Source: Microbacterium sp. cx-55
GTDB taxonomy: Bacteria; Actinomycetota; Actinomycetes; Actinomycetales; Microbacteriaceae
Reading direction: 5' to 3'
Assembly: GCF_021117345.1 (NCBI RefSeq)
Contig: NZ_CP088261.1
Location: 2,542,001 to 2,606,000, forward strand
DNA: 64,000 bases
The translations under genes and the position numbers were made by a program. Under the pieces are notes generated by a model that had not been told where the DNA came from, did not search any database, and was given only the letters and a program-made list of their open reading frames with translations. Below are positions 16,713 to 26,370 of this stretch, piece by piece (position 1 is the first letter of the stretch; each line of letters starts with the position of its first letter).

Positions 16713-18949
16713 CAGGCGAACCTCGTCGGGCGTTCGTAGGTCTCTTCACGCACGAACCGCGCGCCCAGTACCTGCCGGACGACCGCTTCGCCGTAGCGCT
16801 GCACGCCGGTCGGTGCGGCGGCGCGCACCGGCGGCGCAATCACGGGCGGCACCGGTGCATCGATCGGGAAGGTCTCTTCGTCGGCCGGGTCATCGGGTTC
16901 GTCGGGTTCGATTGAGGGGGCGACCTCGGCCGGGGGCAGCACGACGCCGTCGCGGGCGGGCGTTACCGCGGCGCCCGCAGCGACGGATGCGGCATCTTCG
17001 GGCTCGTCGTCGACCGGGAACTGCGCCGGCGCCTCACGGATGACCTCGGGGCGGGGAGCGGCGATCGTCGTCCGCGGAGAGGACGCCGCGGCCCGCGATG
17101 CGGACCCGGCCGGCGCGGAAGGCTCGACGGGGGCATCCGTCGGGATGGAGGCGACTGCCCACTCGGTGACGGGGGCGGACGAGCGTGGCGCGGCCGCGGG
17201 CGATGTGCGCGGGGCGCTCGCCTGCGGCGCCGCATCCGCCGCACGGTTCGGCTCGCGCCCTCCGGTCGGCGGCACGTCGGGGGCCGCCGGGGGCGCACCC
17301 GGCCCGTCGCCGCCGGGCTCGTCGGAGTCGTGACGGGCGATGTACTTCACGCGGATACCGAGCACACCCTGGATGGCCTGACGAAGGTCTTCGCTCGGGC
17401 CGGACCCCGCGGTGCGCTTCTTGAACGCCGCCACGTCGCCCTGGCTCTGGAAAGTCAGCGTAAGGATGTCGCCGTCGAGAGCGGCCACCCGAGCCACCGT
17501 CGCGATGAGCCACGACGAACGGCTGATCGTCTCGAGGCGCGCGAGCACCTCGGGCCACGCGTCGCGCATCCGCTGCGTCGTGATCGGACCCGCGGGGATG
17601 TCGGCGGATGCGGGGGCCTCCGCCGGCGTCGCGGGCGCCTCGGCGGCGGCCGCGGGAGCGGTGGAATTCTCGGGCACGCGCTCCGCGGGAGCAGCCGCTG
17701 CGGGAGACGGAGGCGGAGCCGACGCGGCCGGAGGGGCAACCGAAGCCGGCGCAACCGCCGCCGGGGCAGCCGCAACAGGAGCGGCCGGAGCCGGAACCGC
17801 ACGGGTCGGCACGGCGGGAGCCGCCACTGCCAGGGGTTCGGCGGCCGGCGCCGTGTGCGCGAGCACACGCGCGACCATGAGTTCGAGCTGCAATCGCGGC
17901 GACGTCGCCCCGGTCATCTCGTCGAGGGCAGCGATGACGATGTCGGCGGTGCGAGACAGCCGGATGGTACCGACCATCGTCGCCTGACGCGCCATGCGCT
18001 CGAGATCGTCGGCGGGGATGCCGCGCAGCACGGCCGACGCGCCCTGGCCGGTCGCGGCGATCACGATCAGATCGCGCAACCGTTCCAGGAGGTCTTCGAC
18101 GAACCGACGCGGATCCTGCCCGGTCTGAACGACCCGGTCGACGGCGGCGAAGGCGGCTCCGGCGTCTTTCGCGCCGAACGCCTCGACGACCTCATCCAGG
18201 AGCTCGGCGTGGGTGTAGCCGAGGAGGGCGACCGCGCGTTCGTAGCTGACGGCAGAATTCTCCGACCCGGCGATCAGCTGGTCGAGCAGAGACAGGGTGT
18301 CGCGCGGCGACCCGCCGCCGGCACGCACGACGAGCGGGAGGACACCGGGCTCGACCGTGACGCCCTCGGTCTCGCACATCGTCTGGACGTACTCCAGCAT
18401 CGCCGCGGGCGGCACGAGCCGGAACGGGTAATGGTGGGTGCGCGAGCGGATCGTGCCGATGACCTTCTCGGGCTCGGTCGTGGCGAAGATGAACTTCACG
18501 TGCGCGGGCGGCTCTTCGACGAGCTTGAGCAGGGCGTTGAACCCCTGCGGCGTCACCATGTGCGCCTCGTCGAGGATGAAGATCTTGAACCGGTCGCGGG
18601 CGGGAGCGAAGATCGCGCGTTCGCGCAGGTCGCGGGCGTCGTCGACACCGTTGTGGCTGGCGGCATCGATCTCGACCACGTCGAGCGAGCCCCCGCCGCC
18701 GCGACCGAGCTCGACGCAGCTGTCGCAGGTGCCGCACGGGGTGTCGGTCGGTCCGGCCGCGCAGTTGAGGCAGCGGGCGAGGATGCGGGCCGAGGTCGTC
18801 TTGCCGCATCCGCGCGGACCGGAGAACAGGTACGCGTGGCCGATGCGGTCACCGCGAAGGGCCGTCATGAGCGGATCGGTGACCTGCGTCTGACCGATCA
18901 TCTCGCCGAAGGACTCGGGCCGGTAGCGGCGATAAAGGGCGGTGGTCAC
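16712..18949 (-). CDS. dnaX: DNA polymerase III gamma/tau subunit
   Basis: The clamp-loader ATPase has about 745 residues when started at the GTG at 18949 ([13 protein letters not shown]); a GTG two codons upstream at 18955 is also possible. The P-loop is G-P-R-G-C-G-K-T near residue 44-51, followed by a zinc module with a C-x8-C-x2-C-x2-C pattern, Walker [10 protein letters not shown], and sensor/SRC motifs. After the ATPase and collar domains there is a proline/alanine-rich segment (about 370-455), a conserved W-P-E-V-L-A-R-L domain and a long acidic-proline tail. Slippage-type signals for a separate gamma product were not evident. Confidence 0.95.
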   Translation of the reverse strand: MTTALYRRYRPESFGEMIGQTQVTDPLMTALRGDRIGHAYLFSGPRGCGKTTSARILARCLNCAAGPTDTPCGTCDSCVELGRGGGGSLDVVEIDAASHNGVDDARDLRERAIFAPARDRFKIFILDEAHMVTPQGFNALLKLVEEPPAHVKFIFATTEPEKVIGTIRSRTHHYPFRLVPPAAMLEYVQTMCETEGVTVEPGVLPLVVRAGGGSPRDTLSLLDQLIAGSENSAVSYERAVALLGYTHAELLDEVVEAFGAKDAGAAFAAVDRVVQTGQDPRRFVEDLLERLRDLIVIAATGQGASAVLRGIPADDLERMARQATMVGTIRLSRTADIVIAALDEMTGATSPRLQLELMVARVLAHTAPAAEPLAVAAPAVPTRAVPAPAAPVAAAPAAVAPASVAPPAASAPPPSPAAAAPAERVPENSTAPAAAAEAPATPAEAPASADIPAGPITTQRMRDAWPEVLARLETISRSSWLIATVARVAALDGDILTLTFQSQGDVAAFKKRTAGSGPSEDLRQAIQGVLGIRVKYIARHDSDEPGGDGPGAPPAAPDVPPTGGREPNRAADAAPQASAPRTSPAAAPRSSAPVTEWAVASIPTDAPVEPSAPAGSASRAAASSPRTTIAAPRPEVIREAPAQFPVDDEPEDAASVAAGAAVTPARDGVVLPPAEVAPSIEPDEPDDPADEETFPIDAPVPPVIAPPVRAAAPTGVQRYGEAVVRQVLGARFVREETYERPTRFA

Positions 18950-19025
18950 CCCCACAGCCTAAGCCGTGCCCCCGACATCGGGACGGCCCGATGGGCGGCG
19001 CTCCGCACGGGCGCCGCCCCCCGGA

Positions 19026-21551
19026 TCACGCGTCGACCGAGGCTTCCGGATCGACGACGGCGTTCGGTGTGGTGATGATCGGCATCGACGAGGTGAGACT
19101 CGGCACGGAGGCAGACAGCAGCGTGCCGTCCTCGCGACGGACGTCCGCGAACATGCGGAGGGTCGGTCGTCCGGCCCGCACGGGCCCCTGCGTCGCGAGC
19201 GGCACGACGATCTCATCGCCGCCGTCGACCGTGTACGGCACGCCCCTCACCGAGAACGACACCGGTTCGCCGCCGGTGTCGGCGCGGACGATCATCTCGT
19301 CGCGGCGGAGCGTGATGTTCAGGCGGGTGTCGTGCCAGGCCAGCGGATACGACAGTTCCGGCCACGACTCGGGCAGGCGCGGGTCGAAGGTCAGCTCGCC
19401 GAAGTGGTCGCGCATGCCGCCGAACCCGCTGACGAGCGACGTCCAGACACCTCCGGCCGAGGCTACGTGCACGCCGTCGGCGGCGTTGTGGTGCAGGTCC
19501 GCGAGGTCGACGTAGATCGAGTCGAGGAAGTACTCCAACGCCAGATCCTGATACCCGACCTCGGCCGCGAGGATCGACTGCACGACGCCCGACAGGGTCG
19601 AATCTCCCGTCGTCAGCGGGTCGTAGTACTGGAAGTCGGCGAGTTTCTCCTCGTCGCTGAAGTGGTTTCCCTGCAGGAACAGCGCGAGCACCACGTCGGC
19701 CTGCTTGAGCACCTGGTAGCGGTAGATGACGAGGGGGTGGAAGTGCAGGAGCAGCGGACGCTGCGCAGCGGGGGTGTGCTCCAGGTCCCAGACCTCGCGC
19801 TCCAGGAATACCGCGTCCTGGGGATGGATGCCGAGCGCCGGGCTGAACGGGATGTGCATCGCGTCGGCGGCACGCTCCCAGACGTCCGGCTCGTCGGGGT
19901 CGAGCCCCAGCCGGTCGACCATGTGCCGGTACGCCTCGGGCGCGTCGAACTCCATCTCGCGCACCGTTCGCGCGGCGAAGCGCAGGTTGAACCGGGCCAT
20001 GACGTTCGTGAACAGGTTGTCGTTGACGACCGTCGTGTACTCGTCGGGGCCCGTGACGCCGTGGATGTGGAACGAGTCCTCGCCATCCATCTCATCGCGC
20101 CAGAATCCGAGGGTCGTCCACAGCCGCGCCGTCTCGACCGCGATGTCCACGGCCTCGCGGTAGAGGAACTCGACGTCGCCCGTGGCGCGCACGTACTTCG
20201 CCAGCGCGAAGCTCACGTCGGCGTTGATGTGGTACTGCGCGGTGCCGGCCGCGTAGTACGCGGACGCCTCCTCGCCGTTGATCGTCCGCCACGGGAACAG
20301 TGCCCCGACCTCGTTGAGCTGGAAGGCGCGCTTGCGTGCCGCGGGCAGCATGTGCACCCGCATCCGGAGCGCGTTGCGAGCCCACTGCGGCGTCGTGTAC
20401 GCGAGGAACGGGAGCACGTAGATCTCGGTGTCCCAGAAGTAGTGGCCGCTGTACCCCGAGCCCGACAGGCCCTTCGCCGGAACGCCCTGGCCGTCGGCGC
20501 GGGCCGTGGCCTGCGCGAGCTGGAACAGGCACCAGCGCGTCGCCTGCTGCAGGTCGTCGTGGCCGGCGATCCGCACGTCCGAGCGCTCCCAGAACCCGTC
20601 GAGCCAGAAGCGCTGCTTCTCGAACTGCACCGAGACACCCTCGCTGCGGGCGCGGTCGAGCGTGCGCCGGCAGCGGTCGACCAGCTCCTCCGCGGGCACG
20701 CCGCGCGAGGTGTGGTAGCTGACCAGCTTGGTGATGCGGATCGGGACACCGGCCTTGGCCTGCACCCGGAACACGTTCTTCGCGATGTCGGGCTGCACGA
20801 GAGTGCGCGCGGTGTACTCGTTGTCGGTGACGATGAGGTGATCGGCGGCGACGGCGAGCGTCATTCCGGATTCGGTCACCTCGTAGCTGAGCACCGACCG
20901 CTCGCCGTCCTGCCAGTGCTCGCGCGGCTGCAGCACGCGCTCGTTGAGCTTCTCAGTCTTGCGCGGGTCGAACCCGGCCTTCGTCGCCCCGCGGGGGCGA
21001 CCGCCGTAGACGTCCTCGCCGTCCTGCCGGTTGATGAGCTGGCAGCTCACCGTGACGGGAGCGTCGGCGTTCTCGACCGTGACCTCGAGGTTCATGATCG
21101 CGAGGTGCTTCTCCTCGAACGACACCATCCGCTCGTAGTTGATCCGCACCTCTTTGCCCGACGGGGTGCGCCACAGCAGATCGCGGCGCAGCACTCCGTC
21201 GCGCATGTCGAGCGTGCGCTCGTACTGCAGGAGGTCGGCGACATCGAACGAGAGGGGCTCGTCATCGACGTAGACGCGCATGACCTTCGCGTCGGGTGCG
21301 TTGATGATGGTCTGGCCGACCTCCGCGAAGCCGTAGGCCTGCTCCGCGTGACGGATCGGGAACGTCTCGTGGAACCCGTTGATGAAGGTGCCCTGCTCGT
21401 GCGCGAACCGGCCCTCCGGGTGATTTCCGCGCAGACCCAGGTAGCCGTTCGCCACCGTGAAGAGGGTCTCGGTGACGCCCGTGTTGTCGACGTCGAACGA
21501 TCGTTCGATGAGTCGCCAAGGGTCGACCGGGAAACGGTCTCGATCCATCAT
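19026..21551 (-). CDS. GH65 disaccharide phosphorylase
   Basis: The 841-residue protein belongs to glycoside hydrolase family 65, which cleaves alpha-linked disaccharides (maltose, trehalose, kojibiose) with phosphate to glucose plus beta-glucose 1-phosphate. An N-terminal beta-sandwich (A-N-G-Y-L-G-L-R-G-N-H region) precedes the alpha/alpha barrel; the catalytic acid is E504 in H-I-H-G-V-T-G-P-D-E-Y. G-S-G-Y-S-G-H-Y-F-W-D-T-E and the phosphate-binding K-Q-A-D-V-V motif are present. The start is the first ATG of a pair at 21551, with GGAAGG about eight bases upstream. The beta-phosphoglucomutase gene directly upstream supports a phosphorylase rather than a hydrolase. Which disaccharide is used cannot be decided here. 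Confidence 0.93.
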   Translation of the reverse strand: MMDRDRFPVDPWRLIERSFDVDNTGVTETLFTVANGYLGLRGNHPEGRFAHEQGTFINGFHETFPIRHAEQAYGFAEVGQTIINAPDAKVMRVYVDDEPLSFDVADLLQYERTLDMRDGVLRRDLLWRTPSGKEVRINYERMVSFEEKHLAIMNLEVTVENADAPVTVSCQLINRQDGEDVYGGRPRGATKAGFDPRKTEKLNERVLQPREHWQDGERSVLSYEVTESGMTLAVAADHLIVTDNEYTARTLVQPDIAKNVFRVQAKAGVPIRITKLVSYHTSRGVPAEELVDRCRRTLDRARSEGVSVQFEKQRFWLDGFWERSDVRIAGHDDLQQATRWCLFQLAQATARADGQGVPAKGLSGSGYSGHYFWDTEIYVLPFLAYTTPQWARNALRMRVHMLPAARKRAFQLNEVGALFPWRTINGEEASAYYAAGTAQYHINADVSFALAKYVRATGDVEFLYREAVDIAVETARLWTTLGFWRDEMDGEDSFHIHGVTGPDEYTTVVNDNLFTNVMARFNLRFAARTVREMEFDAPEAYRHMVDRLGLDPDEPDVWERAADAMHIPFSPALGIHPQDAVFLEREVWDLEHTPAAQRPLLLHFHPLVIYRYQVLKQADVVLALFLQGNHFSDEEKLADFQYYDPLTTGDSTLSGVVQSILAAEVGYQDLALEYFLDSIYVDLADLHHNAADGVHVASAGGVWTSLVSGFGGMRDHFGELTFDPRLPESWPELSYPLAWHDTRLNITLRRDEMIVRADTGGEPVSFSVRGVPYTVDGGDEIVVPLATQGPVRAGRPTLRMFADVRREDGTLLSASVPSLTSSMPIITTPNAVVDPEASVDA

Positions 21552-21610
21552 GGGGGCGCCTTCCGCAGGGATGTCGGGCGGGGAGTTCGGGGCGACGCTC
21601 GCGCGACGGT

Positions 21611-22336
21611 TCAGTCTACGAACGCGGACAGGTCGTCGACGACAACGTCGGCACCGGCGGCACGGAGCGCGTCCGCGCCGACGCCGCGGTCCACGCCCAC
21701 GACGAGCGAGAAACCGCCCGCGGATGCGGAACGCGCACCGCTCGTGGCGTCTTCGACCGCGGCGCTCCGGGCCGGGTCGACGCCCAGCATCCGCGCGCCT
21801 TCGACGAACACGTCCGGGGCGGGCTTGGAGGCGAGGCCGTCGCGTTCGGCGATGACCCCGTCCATGACGACGTCGAATCGGTCGCGGATGCCGGCGGCGG
21901 TCAGCACTTCCTCGGCGTTCTTCGAACTCGACACCACCGCCACGGGCACGCCCTTCGCGATGAGGGCGTCGAGGAGCGCGAGCGAGCCGGGGTAGGGGGC
22001 GATCCCCTCCGCGCGAAGCACGCGAGCGAAGACCTCGTTCTTGCGGTTGCCGATGCCGCAGATCGTGTCGAGGGCGGGCGAGTCGGACGGGTCGCCCCAC
22101 GGCACCTCGACATCGCGCGAGCGCAGCAGGCTCGCCACGCCGTCGTAGCGCTTCTTGCCGTCGAGGTACTCGAAGTAGTCGCTCTCGGAGTAGGGCGGGG
22201 TGATCTCCCACGCCGCGAACAGCTCTTCGAACATCGTCTGCCACGCGTGCATGTGCACCTCTGCCGTCGGCGTCAGTACGCCGTCGAGATCGAAGAGCAC
22301 GCCGTCGAAGCGGGCGAGATCGGGCAGGTCTGTCAC
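21611..22336 (-). CDS. pgmB: Beta-phosphoglucomutase family HAD enzyme
   Basis: The 241-residue HAD-IA enzyme has motif I F-D16-L-D18-G-V-L-T-P-T, a helical cap, motif II V-V-S-S-S-K-N, motif III K-P-A-P-D-V-F and motif IV V-E-D-A-T-S-G. It would turn beta-glucose 1-phosphate from the downstream phosphorylase into glucose 6-phosphate. The GTG start at 22336 has TTTGGAGA upstream. The gene lies 59 bases upstream of the GH65 gene and both probably form one operon. A trehalose 6-phosphate/OtsB-like phosphatase is the less likely alternative. Confidence 0.9.
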   Translation of the reverse strand: MTDLPDLARFDGVLFDLDGVLTPTAEVHMHAWQTMFEELFAAWEITPPYSESDYFEYLDGKKRYDGVASLLRSRDVEVPWGDPSDSPALDTICGIGNRKNEVFARVLRAEGIAPYPGSLALLDALIAKGVPVAVVSSSKNAEEVLTAAGIRDRFDVVMDGVIAERDGLASKPAPDVFVEGARMLGVDPARSAAVEDATSGARSASAGGFSLVVGVDRGVGADALRAAGADVVVDDLSAFVD

Positions 22337-22453
22337 GACGTCTCCAAAGGATCGGGTGCCAGAAAGCGTACTGGCCGCAGGTTACGCGGCGGTATCGGGC
22401 CGCCACGCGATGGCGAGGCGGCCCGGAGACGCACCGTTATCGACCGTGTCGCC

Positions 22454-23674
22454 TCAAAGGGATTCGACCACGGCGAGCGTCTGCCGCGCGATCTCGAGCT
22501 CTTCGTTCGTCGGAACGATGAGCACCGTCACGGCAGAGTCGTCGGTGGAGATGACCCGGATGCCGCGGGCGCGGGTCTCGTTGCGTTCCGCGTCGATCTG
22601 CACGCCGAGGAAGCCGAGGGTCGCGAGCGCACCCGCGCGCACCAGCGGCGAGTTCTCGCCGACGCCCGCCGTGAAGGAGATGACATCGACACCGCCGAGC
22701 TGGGCGATGTAGGCGCCCGCATACGCGCGCAGCCGGTGCAGGTACACGTCGAACGCGGCGACCGCCTCCGGCTCGCCCGCCTCGACGCGATCCTCAACGT
22801 CGCGCATGTCGGCGGCACCCGTGAGCCCGAGGATGCCGCTCTTCTTGTTGAGTAGTTCGTCGAGCTCGTTGATGGAGAGTCCTCCGCGGCGGGCGAGATG
22901 GAAGATCACGGCCGGGTCGAGATCGCCCGATCGCGTTCCCATCACGAGTCCCTCGAGAGGGGTGAGCCCCATCGAGGTCTCGACCGAACGGCCGCCGTCG
23001 ACGGCGGTGACGGATGCCCCGTTGCCGAGGTGGAAGATCAGCTGCTTCAGCTCGCCGAGCGGACGCTCGAGGAACGCGGCCGCGGCCTCGCTCACGAACT
23101 TGTGCGAGGTGCCGTGGAAGCCGTAGCGGCGGATGCGGTGCGCCTCGGCGAGTTCCTTGTCGATCGCGTAGGTGTAGGCCGCGGGCGAGAGGGACTGGTG
23201 GAATGCCGTGTCGAACACGGCGACGTGCGGCAGATCGCCGAACGCGTCCTTCGCGGCCCGGATCCCTTGGAGGGCGCCCGGGTTGTGGAGCGGAGCGAGG
23301 ACGGCGAGCTCGTCGATGTTGATCTCGACGAGCGGGGTGACGAGCGTGGGTTCGAAGAATCGGGCGCCGCCGTGCACGACCCGGTGTCCCACCGCGATGG
23401 GGGCGTTCTCCTGCAGCGAGGGACCGTACTCCGCGAAAGCGGACAGCATCTCGCGGAACCCTGCGGTGTGATCCGGGATGGGCAGCTCACGCGTGTACTC
23501 GGCGTTGGTCGCCGTGCTCTCGGGGGCCGTGAGCGCGACCTTATGGATCACGCGGCCGTTCTCCTCGCCGATCCGCTCGACGAGCCCGCTCGCGAGCACG
23601 CGCTCGGTGTCGAGCTCCAGGAGCTGGTACTTGAACGAGGACGACCCGCTGTTGACGACCAGTACGACACTCAC
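22454..23674 (-). CDS. ackA: Acetate kinase
   Basis: The 406-residue enzyme interconverts acetate plus ATP and acetyl phosphate. The phosphate-binding N-S-G-S-S-S-F-K-Y motif is at 8-16, G-H-R-V-V-H-G-G at about 100 and F-H-G-T-S-H-K near 180, all diagnostic of acetate kinases. The GTG start overlaps the pta stop (GTGA) and GGAG lies seven bases upstream inside pta. Together they form the Pta-AckA pathway for acetate excretion or assimilation. Confidence 0.97.
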   Translation of the reverse strand: MSVVLVVNSGSSSFKYQLLELDTERVLASGLVERIGEENGRVIHKVALTAPESTATNAEYTRELPIPDHTAGFREMLSAFAEYGPSLQENAPIAVGHRVVHGGARFFEPTLVTPLVEINIDELAVLAPLHNPGALQGIRAAKDAFGDLPHVAVFDTAFHQSLSPAAYTYAIDKELAEAHRIRRYGFHGTSHKFVSEAAAAFLERPLGELKQLIFHLGNGASVTAVDGGRSVETSMGLTPLEGLVMGTRSGDLDPAVIFHLARRGGLSINELDELLNKKSGILGLTGAADMRDVEDRVEAGEPEAVAAFDVYLHRLRAYAGAYIAQLGGVDVISFTAGVGENSPLVRAGALATLGFLGVQIDAERNETRARGIRVISTDDSAVTVLIVPTNEELEIARQTLAVVESL

Positions 23675-25821
23675 GCGAGAACTCCTTCGATGTCGGCGAC
23701 GACGTCACCCTGAGCTTGGATCGCGGTGATCGTGATCGTGTTGACGATGTCGCCCACGAGAGCACCCCGCGAAAGGTCGTTGATGGGTTTGTTGAGGCCC
23801 TGCAGCACCGGGCCGATGGCGACCGCGCCGGCAGAGCGCTGCACAGCCTTATACGTGTTGTTGCCGGTGTTCAGATCGGGGAAGACGAACACCGTCGCGC
23901 GCCCGGCGACCGCGGAACCCGGCATCTTTTTCGAGGCGACCGCTGCATCCGTCGCCGCGTCGTACTGGATGGGCCCTTCGACCGGCAGCTCGGGAGCGCG
24001 CTCGCGCACGAGGCGGGTCGCTTCGCGCACCTTCTCGACGTCGGCACCCGATCCGGATTCGCCCGTCGAGTACGACAGCATCGCGACCCGCGGGTCGATG
24101 CCGAAGCGACCGGCGGTCGCCGCCGACGAGATCGCGATGTCGGCGAGCTGAGCCGACGTCGGGTCGGGGATCACGGCGCAGTCGCCGTAGACGAGCACCC
24201 GGTCGGCGAGCGCCATCAGGAACACGCTCGAGACGACGGAGACGCCGGGCTGCGTCTTGATGATCTCGAACGCGGGACGGATGGTGTGCGCCGTCGTGTT
24301 CGCAGCGCCCGAGACCATGCCGTCGGCGAGGCCCAGGTGCACCATCAGCGTGCCGAAGTAGGAAGGGTCGCTGATCGTGTCGGCGGCGCGCTCGAGCGTC
24401 ATACCCTTGTGGGCGCGCAGACGCGTGTATTCCTCGGCGAACCGGGCACCGAGCACCGCGTCGAAGGGGCTGATGACCTCGGCACCCGAGAGGTCCAGGC
24501 CGAGCTCGAGCGCGCGGCCGCGCACCTCGATCTCCTCGCCCAGGATCACGAGGTCCGCGATGCCCCGGGCGAGCACGGTGGCCGCCGCGCGGAGGATCCG
24601 GTCGTCGTCGCCCTCGGGCAGCACGATGCGGCGGCGGTCGGAGCGCGCGCGCTCGACCAGGCCGTACTCGAACATCAGCGGCGTCACGACGGAGGGGCGC
24701 GCGAGCCCGAGGCGGCGGGTGAGCTCTGCGGCGTCCACGTGCTTCTCGAACAGCGTCAGCGCCGTGTCGTACCCGCGCGGCGAATCGGCCGCGAGCCGGC
24801 CGCGGGTGTTCATGATGCGGACGGCCGTGTCGTAGGTCGAGCGATCGGTGGTGATGATCGGCAGGTTCGAGCCGAGTCCGTCGATCAGCCGGTCGATGTC
24901 CTCGGGCAGCGGGAACGGCCCGTTCAGCACGACACCGGCAAGCGAGGGGAAGGTGCCCGACGAGTGGGCGAGCAGCGTCGCGAGCAGCACTTCGGTGCGG
25001 TCGGCCGGGATGATCACGACCGCGCTCTCATCCAGGCGCGGCAGGACGTTCACCATCGACATGCCGGCCACGACCACCCCGAGCACCTCGCGGGTGAGTA
25101 GCTCGGGATCGCCCTTCAGCAGGACCCCCTCGACCGAGAGCATGACGCTGCGGACCGACGGCGCCACGAGAAATCGGTCCTCCGGGAGCGCCCACACCGG
25201 CACATCGGTCGCGCCGCTGTGCGCGAGAGCGTCGCGGATGGCGGAGATGGCCCCCTCTGCGGAGTCCGGGTCCACACGGTTCGCGACGATCGCGAGGAGT
25301 TCGGCGCGCGCCGCGCGGAGTTCCGCGAGCGCGAGGGTCGCGATCTGGCCCATCTCTGCGGGCGTCCGCGGCTCGCTGGCCCCGAGCTGTTCGCTCTGGC
25401 CCTGCTGCGCGCGCCCACCGAGCACCAGCACGACCGGTGCGCCGAGGTTCGCCGCGACGCGAGCGTTGTAGCCGAGCTCGGCCGGGCTGCCGACATCCGT
25501 GTAGTCGCTGCCGAGGATCACCACGGCGTCGCACTTCGCCTCGACGGTCTTGAACCGTTCGACGATGCGGGCGAGCGCCGCATCCGGATCGGCGTGCATG
25601 TCGTCGTACGTGACGCCGATGCATTCGTCGTACGTGAGGTCGACACCGTCGTGGCCGAGAAGCATCTCGAGCACGTAGTCGGGCTCGTCGGTCGACCGCG
25701 CCACGGGGCGGAACACCCCGACCCGTGGGGTCGCTCGACTCATCTCCTCGAGAACGCCGAGAGCGATAGTGGATTTACCCGAATGACCTTCGGCGGACGT
25801 GATGAGGATGCTGTGCGCCAC
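23671..25821 (-). CDS. pta: Phosphate acetyltransferase
   Basis: The 716-residue long-form Pta makes acetyl phosphate from acetyl-CoA. An N-terminal BioD-like P-loop domain starts with S-A-E-G-H-S-G-K-S-T (9-18), a DRTGG regulatory domain occupies the middle (about 215-330), and the catalytic PTA/PTB domain begins near residue 390 with R-R-I-V-L-P-E-G-D-D. Active-site motifs S-Y-S-T-G-E-S-G-S-G and F-P-D-L-N-T-G-N are visible. The GTG at 25821 has GGTGGAAG close upstream. It is the first gene of the pta-ackA operon. Confidence 0.97.
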   Translation of the reverse strand: MAHSILITSAEGHSGKSTIALGVLEEMSRATPRVGVFRPVARSTDEPDYVLEMLLGHDGVDLTYDECIGVTYDDMHADPDAALARIVERFKTVEAKCDAVVILGSDYTDVGSPAELGYNARVAANLGAPVVLVLGGRAQQGQSEQLGASEPRTPAEMGQIATLALAELRAARAELLAIVANRVDPDSAEGAISAIRDALAHSGATDVPVWALPEDRFLVAPSVRSVMLSVEGVLLKGDPELLTREVLGVVVAGMSMVNVLPRLDESAVVIIPADRTEVLLATLLAHSSGTFPSLAGVVLNGPFPLPEDIDRLIDGLGSNLPIITTDRSTYDTAVRIMNTRGRLAADSPRGYDTALTLFEKHVDAAELTRRLGLARPSVVTPLMFEYGLVERARSDRRRIVLPEGDDDRILRAAATVLARGIADLVILGEEIEVRGRALELGLDLSGAEVISPFDAVLGARFAEEYTRLRAHKGMTLERAADTISDPSYFGTLMVHLGLADGMVSGAANTTAHTIRPAFEIIKTQPGVSVVSSVFLMALADRVLVYGDCAVIPDPTSAQLADIAISSAATAGRFGIDPRVAMLSYSTGESGSGADVEKVREATRLVRERAPELPVEGPIQYDAATDAAVASKKMPGSAVAGRATVFVFPDLNTGNNTYKAVQRSAGAVAIGPVLQGLNKPINDLSRGALVGDIVNTITITAIQAQGDVVADIEGVLA

Positions 25822-25910
25822 GCTTCCACCCTAGGTCGCCGTTGCTATGACCGACCAGGGAGCGCGGACGTGAATAACTGCCGCGCCCCCGGCACGGGCC
25901 GACCCGCGGC

Positions 25911-26069
25911 TCAGGTCTGGCGACGGATGACGCGCAGCAGCCAGGCGATGATCGCGATGATCACGATCACCAGGCCCACCCAGAGCAGGAACTTCACCGC
26001 TTCCACGAAGACTCCGAGGAGCAGGAGGACGATGCCGATGATGAGAAGGATGAGAGCGAGTGCAGGCAT
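25911..26069 (-). CDS. Small hydrophobic membrane protein
   Basis: The 52-residue product is nearly all membrane: two hydrophobic helices (about 2-22 and 26-47) with a short polar turn containing E-A-V-K-F, and a basic tail L-R-V-I-R-R-Q-T. The ATG at 26069 marks the point where hydrophobic coding begins; the upstream frame is polar and unlikely. Many actinobacteria encode such proteins, often stress-induced, without known function. It stands alone between pta and the MoxR operon. The 301-base gap to the MoxR start shows a TTGACA word at 26110 but no convincing -10 partner, and no other gene. Confidence 0.75.
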   Translation of the reverse strand: MPALALILLIIGIVLLLLGVFVEAVKFLLWVGLVIVIIAIIAWLLRVIRRQT

Positions 26070-26370
26070 GTGACCATCGTCGCGAGCGACCGACACCGCC
26101 GTCGAGCGCTTGACACCGGACCGATTCGCTGGCACCCGGACCGCGGGGACGAGCGCTGCTCACTGTCCGGGAAAAGAAAAGACTCTCCGCGAACCCGGCA
26201 GAGCCCGGTTACCCTTGCTACGTTTCCGTCCTGGGGGATTTGGCCTGGATGCCGCCTCGCGGAGAGCTGATCCCAGTCTAAGCCCCGCCGCGGTTCTCGG
26301 CGAATCCTCGGGCCAGGCCCCCGTGGCCGGGGCTTACGATCGGAGGGTTCGCCGACCTGGAAGGCCTGGC

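Noticed and set aside
17330..21995. Very long plus-strand frames opposite dnaX and the GH65 gene
   Set aside because: R/D/G-rich translations without domains; minus-strand genes have complete family motifs.
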